DNA of 64,000 bases. Origin: Portulaca oleracea. Taxonomy: Eukaryota > Streptophyta > Magnoliopsida > Caryophyllales > Portulacaceae. The notes beneath the pieces were generated by a model. That model saw only the letters and a program-made list of their open reading frames with translations, was not told where the DNA came from and did not search any database. The stretch covers positions 46,313,769 through 46,377,768 of the forward strand of contig CM055874.1 in assembly GCA_029582165.1 (NCBI GenBank). Direction: 5' to 3'. How positions within the stretch are numbered: the first letter of the stretch is position 1; the number at the start of each line of letters is the position of its first letter. The position numbers and the translations under genes are program-made. Below, one piece after another: positions 33,852 through 43,291 of the stretch.

Positions 33852-34496
33852 TGTTAGGAATGTGTCCTAAAATCAACGAATCTCTTGATCTCACAATTAT
33901 TTGTTTCCTAATTGTATTAGGATATTATTTAGGTTTCCTTATTATGTTGGGTTTCCAAATTGTATTAGACTCTAAATCTAATTGGAGTGAGAGTCAAGTT
34001 AGGTTTATAGGGAGTTTTTCCTATAAATAGAATTCGGTATTCTCCACTTTCCGGCGTACGGTGCACGGCGCACGGCGCACGGCGCTCGTCGAGTACGGCG
34101 AACAATGATCGAGTTATAGAGAGTCAGAGGGGGTGAAAATATTGAGGGGGAAAAAGGTCTCACCAATATTTTCGATCCCAATTGTATCCCGAGAGAGAAA
34201 GATTGTGAGTTGTGAGTGAGAGAGATTGTGATAGTAATCTCCTTTGTTGTGGATCGCATCACGCCTTGTGATAGTAATTGGGTTGTACTCCTCCTTTTTC
34301 ATAGTGGATTGTTTTCTGGCTGTCGCCGTCCGTGGGTTTTTCTCCGAGTTCTTCGGTTTCCCACGTAAACCTTGTGGTTGTTTTCTTTTATCGCTCTTAT
34401 TATTTGGTTCCTGAATTTTGTCGTAATTTCCGTCATCTCGTTTTCGATTCTATTATTCGCTTCCGCTGTTACATTGCTACTCACTTTTCTCTAACA
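33852..34496 (+). repeat. Array LTR 6 (rightmost)
   Basis: 645 bp. Its last 26 bases (GCTACTCACTTTTCTCTAACA) match the copia element at 53,986, whereas LTRs 1-5 end CTATATTTTTTCCTAACA. It is the only array LTR with the outer end of a normal element. Confidence 0.9.
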
Positions 34497-35760
34497 GACT
34501 TCATTAAGGATGGGGCCTGGGACTTTCCGAGTATCTCCCGGGTTATAAATAATCAAGAGATGCTTAATAAAATCAATGGTGTAACCTTACCGATTACAGA
34601 TTTAGAATATGACTATTGTTGGGAGTACACGAGTCTCGGAGATTTCTCCACCAAATCTACTACATGGATTTCTAGAAATTTAAAAGAAGACACTAAATGG
34701 AAATATAGATGGATTTTGAAATAAGATATAATGCCCAAAATTAAAATTTTTTGTGACAGTTCTTCCACAATGCTAATTCAGTGTGTCGTAACCTATTAAG
34801 GAGAGGGATGAATATTGATCCCATTTGTCCTTGTTGTCCACAAGAGATAGAGTCAAGCCAACATTTGCTTTGGGAGTGCAGGACTACCAAAAAGGTTTGG
34901 GAACTAGCTCAAAGACATAAGTGGATACAACCTTTAAGTCCGGATTGGGGAATTCTGCCCCTAGTGGATGTTTTACAAAAAGTTAAAAAGCTTAAACCAA
35001 TGCATGAGATAAAGAAAATCATGTATCTACTTTGAACGATCTGGAAACATCGCAGTGAAGTAACCTTTGAAAATAAACTTTTTATCCCCCTAGTAACCAT
35101 CATTCAAGCGAAAAAAGCTTTTGCTTAATGGAATAGCCGAATTCTTCTGTCGGTTGATCTTTCCGTATTGGGAAGTTTTTCTAAACGTTCCTCCTCATAT
35201 ACCATTGTGAGGTGGAACACTCCCCCACAAGGATTCATCAAAATCAATTTTGATGGTTCCTTGCTTCATAAAAGTTCGTCTTTCCCATCTAATTCCGTTG
35301 CAGGTGGTCATCCGTGACTGGGCGGGGTATCCTTGTTAGTGCGCAAGCTTTCAACTTTAGTGATACATCAATTTTAGCAGCTGAAGCAAGAGCTCCGTGA
35401 ATATTGCTATTGAAAAAGGCTTCAACAAAAATTTTATTGAAGGAGACAATTTGATGGTTATTAAAGCCCTCCAAGATTCTTGGGCTATACCTTGGAAAAT
35501 TTCATTCATCATTCAAGATATAAAGCAGTTGATTCGAAGTTGCGACACAGTTATCTTCAAACATATCTACCGTGAAGGAAATGATGCGACAGACTGGGTA
35601 GCAAAGACAGGTCACTCTATTATTAACAAAAAATGTTGGTTTCCGCATGAGGCTTCAAGTTTTTGTAATGGTTGGGCGTTATCTTGTGAGAAGAAACGCC
35701 TAACTGTCCCACCCACTTACCTTTATAGGAAAAAAAAGGGTGTTTAGCCAAAAGGTTAGC
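34497..35760 (+). mobile_element. L1-type LINE, 3' part: zinc-binding and RNase H-like domains (degenerate)
   Basis: Continues the LINE split at 23,609. The frame resumes DFIKDGAWDFPSISRVI, which joins cleanly to TVVEF on the left once the duplicated GACTT is removed. The zinc-binding region of plant LINEs follows (CRNLLRRG...CPCCPQEIESSQHLLWEC, about 34,785-34,880). Then comes an RNase H-like domain: INFDGSLLHKS near 35,245, FIEGDNLMVIKALQDS near 35,433 and REGNDATDWVAKTGH near 35,573. Several stops are present. No poly(A) tail or target duplication was identified. Confidence 0.85.
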
Positions 35761-35799
35761 TAATACTTTTACTCATTTTATGTTTTACTATCATCTTTT

Positions 35800-35989
35800 A
35801 CTTCCTTGTATTATCATGTAAACATGATGTTATAAATTAGTTGTATAATTTGTAATTTTATTTGTATTCACATGACATCAATAATAACTTTGTGAAATTC
35901 TTACAAATTCCTCCTCCTTTATTTATTCACTCAAATTCGACTTTACTAGGGTCTGTTTTTAAAAACAGGCGAGCCAAATAATTTTCTAA
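35800..35989 (+). mobile_element. Old Tat/Ogre-like LTR relic, left part
   Basis: Weakly but repeatedly resembles the LTR at 62,680-62,850 (CACATGACATCAATAATAACT..., CAAATTCCTCC..., CTAGGGTCTGTTT...AGGCGAGCC). It is cut by a Helitron at 35,990. Confidence 0.5.
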
Positions 35990-36617
35990 TCTATTAAGTA
36001 TATTAAAACAAAACAAATTGAATGAGATACTGCCAAGTGTCATGCATATAAAAAAGCTCATTTTTGTTGAGTTGGAAAATTTTTATTTGCTCATTTGTTT
36101 AATGTATTCATTATAGGTGTTAAATATTAATAGTTGTTAATTAATAAAATAAGTTACTACTAATAATAGCTATCAACCATTAAGTACACAAATGTGTCTT
36201 CATGGAAAAATGAAGAGACATTGTCATTTACACATTCACACATTACTCTTCTTTTTTTTTTTAATTGTAACCTACTATATTTTATTGATTTGTGGTATCA
36301 AAAGGAATTATCTTTATTGAAATTAAATAAAATAAAAATTACTATTATTCATTATTATATGTGTTTAAAAAGAAATTATAACACATATTTCTTGATTTTT
36401 TTATCATATTAATAATAATACTTAATTCAATAAATTGAAAAATAAATTATTTGATAAATATTTTCTAATTATCATCTTTATATATGAAAAATAAATATTT
36501 CGATTTTAATTAGCTTAACACACATATTCTTATCAAAAAGAAGTTTAACACATATAGGTTTGAATAGTTTAATAATTGACAATCTTCCCGTGCATCGCAC
36601 GAGATATACAACTCTAG
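35990..36617 (+). mobile_element. Non-autonomous Helitron, 628 bp
   Basis: Begins TCTATTAAGTATATTAAAAC after an A and ends ACTCTAG before a T. An 8-base-stem-type hairpin (CCCGTGCATCGCACGAG, 36,587-36,603) lies 10 bases before the end. 5' TC, 3' CTAG, a subterminal hairpin and A/T insertion without duplication are the defining Helitron features. No Rep/helicase gene. The open frame at 36,194-36,412 is AT-rich noise. Removing it rejoins the LTR relic. Confidence 0.85.
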
Positions 36618-37200
36618 TTATAATACTTATAACCTTACCCCCGAATCCAATTTCTAGATTTGTAGGCCGGTGTCAGTTTTTCCAGAAAGTTTGTTGTTTC
36701 TTCTAAAAAGCAATTAGCGACTCACTAAAACTTGGTTTGAATAATTTAGTTTGATAGAGTCTTGATAATTCGTTCTTGTAATCTTGATTTAAATTAAATA
36801 ATTATACGCGAAAAAACAAGGAAAATGCCGAGGCAGCCAACAGAAAAGTCTATTGAGTTTTCTTACTGAACTGTCGATTTTTCAGTATTCTGAGCAGATT
36901 AGGCCAATGGCCTGATACTTTGAAGGCTTTTTGGCGTTGGGTATCAATCCAATGGACTATTTGCCTCGGGTCGGTTATTCTTGATATTATTATTCTAATT
37001 TTGATTGTAATTACTCGTTTGAATTATTGAAATTCTCGAATTAAATTTACAATTTCAAGTTTTATAAGAATTGTTGGTAGTTTTTATCAAAAGAATTAAG
37101 CCACCTCATTCGACTCCTAATTTAAGTAGCACTTTGAATTAAATTTCCTAAACGAAAATTTTTTAAGGTCTACATGCAGAACTGAGCCCGAGCCCAAGCT
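36618..37200 (+). mobile_element. Old Tat/Ogre-like LTR relic, right part
   Basis: Resumes homology to 62,880-63,250: CCTTACCCCCGAATCC, GTAGGCCGGTGT, GTTTGTTGTTTCTTCT, TTAGCGACTC, and later ATTCGACTCCTAATTTAAGTAGC. No coding sequence. Confidence 0.5.
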
Positions 37201-38590
37201 TCGACCCAAGCTCGGCCGAGCTTTACCTAACTGGGACGAGCCCAAGCCTAGGGAGGCTCGACTCATTTACACCCATAGTACAACATCAACGATCACGAAA
37301 TCTCAACAACAAGAAATAAAAAAGCTCTTCAACATTGATAATTTATGTTTGTCTTGCTTTCTTTTTGCCATTTATATTTAAGCAGCTTCGCATCAGTCTC
37401 TTGATAATCTTGAATGAAGCCTATATTGCAGTCAGTCTTTGCAACAACAATGCACTTCAGTGTATCATATTATTCTCGTTCAATAATTAATCTATAAGTC
37501 TAGTAACCCATCACTTCTAACCCTTTTATCTTGAAATTTTGACAGTTACTACCCCCATCCCTAAATAAATGTCAAATTCTCTAACTACATTGACCCTTTT
37601 TATTTGTCAAATTTATAATTCCAATAATTAAAAATACCTACGTTACCCTTAACTAGTGGATGGAATTTATTTTACCTTTTAAATTATTCTGTTTTATTCC
37701 TACTAGCTGAAAGGGCATATTTGTCCAAGTTTAATTTTTTTTACCCAAATATGAAATTGGCTCAAAATATCATTTATAAATGTAGCTTAATGAAATTGGT
37801 ACAAAATCTTAGGTTGAGTAAATATTAACTCAAAAATATCAGAGTTGAATTTATAAATTTCATAAATCTGAAGGAAAGTACATGCAACTTCTACCATTAA
37901 GCTATGGATCCTTAATGCATGAAACATTGATTAATTTGTGCATTTTTAATTATGTTCATAAAGCTTTAACTCAAAGTAGATCTGTTCAAAGCTTGGGTAG
38001 GTCTCGAGTCGAGTTATCTAGTTCGGAAGACAATCAGATGACCCTCGACTTGGACTTGACCTAGCCCAGACTTTGGGTCGAGGTTTCCTGACCTTACCTT
38101 GACACTAGAGATTGATTGTTGTGGGTCTGATCATCCCTCATCGAGCCAACCGATCCTAAAATCTCAAATTTAATATATTATTATTTTAATTATTTTCATT
38201 GAAAAAAATAATTAAATTTTAAATCTTCATAACACATATCTAGTTTAAAAATCCAAATTCAAATACAAAAAGAAAGGAATAATCAAATTATGTTATGTTA
38301 TCAAGTATTTAAGTTATTACTAACATCAACACCCCACTTATTATTATTTGAATGAAAATTATGTTATATATTTATTTATAGTGTTATCGGGTTGGGTTGG
38401 GTTAAGGCACTTCTGACTTGAAACCGAACCTAATTTGGTCGAAACCCAAAATTTTCGGGTCGGATCAGGTCTGATCGACCTAAAAAAGGGACCTTGACCC
38501 ATGAAATTTTAGGTTGAATCGAGCCAGGTGGGGCGGGCCGCGGCCCAGTTATAAAGTCTAGAAGTAAGTTGGTGGCCACAAGATAACTAC
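37201..38590. other. Spacer: tRNA-Ala upstream flank, MITE, inverted duplicate and GGTTGGGT-rich repeat
   Basis: 37,275-37,560 is the DNA usually found upstream of tRNA-Ala here, but no tRNA follows. 37,549-37,790 holds the MITE seen at 18,900-19,136. 37,890-38,165 is the inverse of 16,075-16,345. 38,390-38,590 matches 19,350-19,565 directly. No gene seen. Confidence 0.6.
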
Positions 38591-38988
38591 TATCAACTAT
38601 GGCATAACTCATATACAGTATGATAGTTATAATAATGGTGCTGAGTTTTGAATTTGGAAATTGCAGTATACTTGAATGCATCAATATGGAAGGACATAAC
38701 ATTAATAAAGATATCCATAGATATAAAGATAGAGATATCCACATATCCCATTCCTATTCTCCATCCCTCTTCTTAGCTAGTAGGTGATGAATTAATTGAG
38801 CAATTGAAGATTGAACAAATAATACAGCCTACCGTTTAAATGCAGAGTCACCCTCTAACGCATGCATGCCTATAAATAAACATCCCTGAAAGGCCATCAT
38901 TTGCACCAACGAAAAGCAAGAACAATCAATATATCCATATATATATCATTATCTTGAAGATCCATCTATATATTTATTGAGCATATAT
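38591..38988 (+). promoter_or_regulatory. Promoter of copy E
   Basis: The TATA box TATAAATAA is at 38,871-38,879, preceded by CATGCATGC. Upstream homology to copies A and B (CAATATGG..., GTGCTGAGTTTTGAA) ends at about 38,600, earlier than in copy D. Confidence 0.65.
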
Positions 38989-39429
38989 ATGGCGGCGAAC
39001 ATGAAGGCATTCAACTCCTCCTCGGTGGTGGCAATGGTGGCGGTACTGGTGTTGTTGATGACCTCCCAAAGCGCCCAAGCACAAAACCAGCTGGTGAGTG
39101 TCACCGGCAAGGTTTATTGTTCCAGCACCGGTAACCTGGTCACCGGTGCCCTACCCTTGGTCGGTGCTGCCGCCTCCCTTCTTGGCGGCAATGGAGCCAC
39201 CCTTGGTGGGCCCACCACCACCGACTCCACAGGCTCCTACACCATCAAAGTTAGTGTAAGCAATGTGGCCCTGCTCCAGCCATTCACTGTGCAAATCACT
39301 GTACCCAATACTTCCTCATGCCAACTTTTGGCCGGTAAGGTGCTTCGAGGCGTAACCAATATTGTCAGCAATACTCTCAATGGAGGCCTCATCCTTAGCG
39401 TTGGAAACTTGGTTGTTGTTAGTACCTAA
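38989..39429 (+). CDS. Phylloplanin-like / Ole e 1-type secreted protein, copy E (intact)
   Basis: Encodes 146 residues identical to copy C (Ser137 form). The signal peptide (1-31), Cys44, Cys111 and the Gly/Thr-rich middle are present. Downstream bases match copies B and C. It lies about 18 kb from copy D, separated by the LINE and LTR nest, and in the same orientation. A degraded tRNA-Ala follows 349 bp downstream, the same spacing as for copy D, so gene plus tRNA were duplicated together. Confidence 0.85.
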   Translation: MAANMKAFNSSSVVAMVAVLVLLMTSQSAQAQNQLVSVTGKVYCSSTGNLVTGALPLVGAAASLLGGNGATLGGPTTTDSTGSYTIKVSVSNVALLQPFTVQITVPNTSSCQLLAGKVLRGVTNIVSNTLNGGLILSVGNLVVVST

Positions 39430-39777
39430 TTATTAATGTAATATTCCAATAATCACCATGCATGCATGGATCTTTTAAGTTTATGTAATGTACGTGAAAC
39501 CCTAGCTACTATTAGTATTGGTACTACTACCACTACCTGCATTGGTATACCGTACACGTACTAGGGTTGCTTCCTAAATAATACTCAAATTCAAGTTTAA
39601 TTGTTTGCTTTTCTAACATTTATTACATATTATTTAATTATTGTCTTCTTTTTTTCGTTATTTATTGTCTTTAAGTAGCTTCACGTACCCCAGTTTTTCG
39701 ACCATCATGAACCAAGAAGATATTCTGGCCTATCTTTGCATGCACAACAAGTTTAGATTATGCATTAGTATGTACAC

Positions 39778-39850
39778 GGGGGTGTAGCTCATATGATAGA
39801 GCACTTGCTTTGCATGCGAGAGGCATGGGGATCAATTCCCCGCACCTCCA
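39778..39850 (+). pseudogene. tRNA-Ala(TGC)-like, damaged B box
   Basis: Acceptor (GGGGGTG/CACCTCC) and anticodon stems pair and the anticodon is TGC, but the T-loop is ATCAATT, breaking the internal Pol III B box. A T run follows (39,861 onward). Possibly weakly active; more likely a pseudogene. Same T-loop change as the minus-strand relics at 6,471 and 13,023. Confidence 0.65.
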
Positions 39851-40493
39851 CAATTCGTCATTTTTTTTTATTTAATTTCCCCTTTTGCATTTCTCATGTT
39901 TGAATTTTTCAGGTACATTTATAATCCACTAACTTAATTAACTATTCTATGCTTTCAGCACACAAATATATATGAAGTTGTCTTTCTTTTTTATTATCTT
40001 GGTTTCACAAATAATTTTCAAAATGATTTTGTTTTCCGATTTTTGAATTCCGCTGATTGACCGCCACTGGAAAAGAGTCAAGCTTGACTGAGCTTTACCT
40101 AACTGAGGCGAGGTCGAGCCTAGGGAGGCTGGGTTCATTTACACCCTAGTACAACATCAACTATCACCAAATCACAACAACAGGAAATTTAAAAAGCTCT
40201 TCAACATTAATCTTTTATTTTTGTCTTGCTTTCTTTTCGTCATTTAGATTTAATCACTTTCACCTCAGTCTCTGGATCATCATGAATGAAGTCAATACGG
40301 TAACCAGTCTATGCAACAACAACGTACTTCAGTTTGTCCGATTATTCTCATTCAATAATTAATCTATAAGTCTAGTTATCAATGTCTTCTAGCCCTTTTA
40401 TCCTGAAATTTTGACAATGATAAAACTTTGTTTGTGGTTTCTTTTCTTTTTTTTTTTTTTTTTTACTAATAAGCTTGACATAAATTGTTATAT
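39851..40493. other. tRNA-Ala unit flank
   Basis: Downstream flank to about 40,075, then a fresh start of the upstream flank (about 40,140-40,480) ahead of the next tRNA copy. A T run of about 20 is at 40,443-40,464. No gene. Confidence 0.7.
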
Positions 40494-40566
40494 GGGGGTG
40501 TAGCTCATATGGTAGAGCCCTCGCTTTGCATGTGGGAGGCATGGGGTTTGATTCCCCGCATCTCGA
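40494..40566 (+). pseudogene. tRNA-Ala(TGC)-like, acceptor stem damaged
   Basis: Anticodon TGC. The T-arm reads GGTTTGATTCC (one change from the B box) and the 3' acceptor strand CATCTCG no longer pairs fully with GGGGGTG. Second member of a three-copy tandem series. Confidence 0.7.
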
Positions 40567-41341
40567 TAAATTTTTATTTTTATTTTCTTTTTTGTATTTT
40601 CGGTGTTTTAGCTACATATAATTTACTCACTTAATTATTCATTGCTTTGAGCACACAAATATGAAGGTATCTTTCTCATTGATTATCTTGGTTTCCCACG
40701 TAACTTTCAAAAAGATTTTGTTTTGGGTTTTCTGAATTTCACAGATGGAACCGCCACCGAAAAAGTCGACCCCTTTGTCTGTGTTGCTGCCCAATACTAA
40801 ATTCGTAGAGGCATGACTATGCACAATTGGATGTGAAATAAATTTTAAATGGAGGAATAATGCATATAAAATCAGATTAGCTCACAAATTTATAAGCTCC
40901 AGCCAATATAGGTTTTTTTTTGTTATTATTCAACGTCTAAGTTAAGCTGAAAGTTCGCAACAAAAATTGTTGAAAACTGCATAGCACAACTTATCAACAA
41001 GTGAAAAAAGAACATCAATGGTCGCCAAATCACAACATGTAATATAAAACAACTCTTTAACATTAATCCTTTATTTTTTTTTCTTACTTTCTTTTCACCA
41101 TTTATATTCAAACAGCTTAGCCCCAGACTCTTGATCATCATAAATGAGACCTATATCACTATATTGTAGCCAATCTTTGCAACCACACTGTACTTCAGTG
41201 TATCAGATTATTCTCGTTCAATAATTAATCAATAAGCATTGTTATCCATGACTTCTAACTGTTTTATCCTAAAATTTTGACCATTATAAAACTTTGTCTG
41301 TGGATTTTTTACTAATAAAAGATTGATGCAAGTTATCATAT
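40567..41341. other. tRNA-Ala unit flank
   Basis: Diverged copy of the same downstream and upstream flanks as at 39,851-40,493. No gene. Confidence 0.65.
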
Positions 41342-41418
41342 GTGGGTGTAGTTCATATGGTAGAACACTTGCTTTGCATGTGAGAGATATAGGGTTTGAT
41401 TCTTTGCGCACACCTCCA
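41342..41418 (+). pseudogene. tRNA-Ala-like, heavily degraded
   Basis: Recognisable GTGTAGTTCATATGGTAGA and TTTGCATG (anticodon TGC), but the T-arm is disrupted by an insertion (TTCTTTGCGCACACC). Third and oldest member of the tandem series. Confidence 0.65.
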
Positions 41419-42059
41419 TAAATTTTTGAACTTTTAGATAAATATAGTTTACTCAATTATTATTCATTACTTTGATCACAAAAATATGAAAGTATCTTTC
41501 TCCTTGAATATCTTGGTGTCCCATGCACGCAATTTCGAAAAGGATTTTATTTTGGGATTTTCCAAAATTCACCAATGGAATCGTCACAGGAAAAGTCGAT
41601 CCTTTGTCTGTGTTGCTGCCTAAAACTATAATCATGCACCACTCTTTGAGTACTTAACGTTCTGGTATATTGATATTATTAAATAGTATTTATGATTATT
41701 GATTATACCCTACTTTTATGAGTAAATTACTACGAAAATATAAGCTTTAAAATGATGTTACACATTACTCTACCGTGCAGCTGTAACGAATTTTGTTTAA
41801 TTTAATGCATGCTTCAATAAACAAAATTGATCTTTATGACTTAGATTCACATATCTTAGATCGACTACTTTTATTAAGAACAGGGATTAATCATTGGGAA
41901 ATGAAAGTCATAAGCTTCAATATATTCATATTCAAATTCATCATAATCTACTTTTTACATTAAATGTCCATGTACACAGACATTAGCTAGAGTAATCCCG
42001 AAGAAAATATAAAATTACTAACTAGGACTAAAAATTAGACATATTTCCTAGTGGGAAAG
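41419..42059. other. tRNA-Ala downstream flank and AT-rich spacer
   Basis: The flank extends to about 41,720 and includes the TTAAATAGTATTTATGATTA stretch seen right after the solo LTR at 15,512. Beyond that I see nothing. Confidence 0.6.
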
Positions 42060-43030
42060 AAATACAAGAACGAAGCTTGTTGATCTTGCAGATGACACGG
42101 GCATGTCATTTGATGACACGACCATGTCATGCACTTTCTTGCGGAAGGGTCTAAGAGACTCGAGGACACGGCCATGTCTGTTGTAAAACTAGCAATAATC
42201 ACAGCAGGAAAGATCTTACTTGAAAAGGATGAACGAGAGAAAAGGACACCGTGGTGTGGTAAACCCACTGTCCTGAAAGTGATTTCGCCTGAGCACAGAT
42301 GCAAACTCTCCAATGGCGGCCACTCCCCAGGATTACAAGGTTTGGTTAATTTTGTGCATCCTCCATTAACCAGTTGGAGTGAACGAGTAATTGCCCAAAA
42401 ATTTTTAAGAGAAGCAGAGAAGAGATGAATAAAATCAGATAGAGTTTTTTCTGTGTTGAACAAGAAAGGAAGAGAAGGTTTAAATAGAAGAAGGAGGAAA
42501 ACAAGAGAGCAAGCCTTGGAAATTGCAGTGCTGAAGACTGCAAAATCAAGCATTGAGACCCCAACAATCAGTCCCAAGCTCCAAAGCTCTCGAAAACACG
42601 CGCAATAAATTAACCCGTCAAAACCGAGACAGAAAAATAAAACTGTTTAAAAAGTGACCAAACCAAACCCACCCGAGCCCGGACGGACGGCGGCGGCGTC
42701 GCGCGCATGTGGACCACCAAGTCCACCCTTATCTCACTTAGTTCAAATAGCTTTGGAGAACTCTACTATTTAAAGTAGACCAATTCTCACTTTTCTACCA
42801 ATGTGGGACACCAACTTGTTCCCAACAAATCTTAACTTTGAGACTTAAAATCTAACAATGTCTACCATGGGACACGATCGCGAACCCCTCATTGGGAGGG
42901 AGGACACGATCGTGCCCTCGAGTGACACGATTGTGTGCCTCACATGTCACTTGCTGGTTGTTGGAAAGGAGGGAGACACGACCGTGTGAGTTACTGACCC
43001 GTTTGTGCCACCCCTGGAACTCCCATTGCT
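42060..43030 (-). mobile_element. LTR-like repeats, probably a minus-strand LTR set in a CACGATCGTG-rich repeat
   Basis: On the minus strand a likely LTR starts TGTTGGGAACAAG at 42,827, carries GTCCCACATTGG near its start, a TATA-like TATTTAAACC at about 42,480, and a segment near 42,290 (CAGGCGAAATCAC..GGACAGTGG) of a kind seen at retrotransposon LTR ends. Its other end may be at 42,178 (TGTTGTAAAAC), without a clear target duplication. Both flanks (42,090-42,175 and 42,872-43,010) are full of GACACG(A/G)(C/T)CATG-like words. A 180-residue minus-strand frame at 42,035-42,577 looks like LTR leader, not protein. Confidence 0.4.
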
Positions 43031-43291
43031 TCTTCTTCTTCTTCCTCCAAGCTCAATCTTCTCCTGAGTGCTTGTGGTCAATTACCCCAATGCCCTTGGC
43101 TACTCCAAAGGTTCCCGAGATGATCTTCCTTGCTGGAAAAAAAATGACCAAATTTTCCTTAGCCTGAGATGAATAGACATGCTCCTCCGCCTTTTATTAG
43201 TGCCAAAACTCTGTAACCCCCTTAGCCAGGTTCAGGATAGACTCCAAAAGTCGTAAGATCCCTATGCCGATACAATGCATTACCAAATGTG

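Larger units (their letters stand above)
23610..34496 (+). mobile_element. Multimeric Ty1/copia-type LTR array: six LTRs, five short internal regions
   Basis: LTRs start with TGTTAGGAATGTG at 23,610, 28,261, 29,656, 31,061, 32,427 and 33,852, giving a period of about 1.4 kb after the first. Between them are internal regions of about 780-790 bp that lack integrase, protease and almost all of the reverse transcriptase. The outer ends are TGTTAGG...CTAACA, and the whole array has one target duplication: GAGTT at 23,605-23,609 and GACTT at 34,497-34,501 (one mismatch). One insertion therefore expanded afterwards, most simply by unequal recombination between LTRs. The LTRs are related to the coding copia element at 53,986-59,875, the likely helper family. 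Confidence 0.9.

Noticed and set aside
23610..34496. CRISPR-like regular spacing of repeats
   Set aside because: The repeats are 0.6 kb LTRs with retroelement internal regions between them in a plant genome, not short repeats with unique spacers.
42035..42577. 180-residue minus-strand frame
   Set aside because: It begins in a TATA-containing LTR-like stretch, lacks any protein motif and continues into a short-word repeat.
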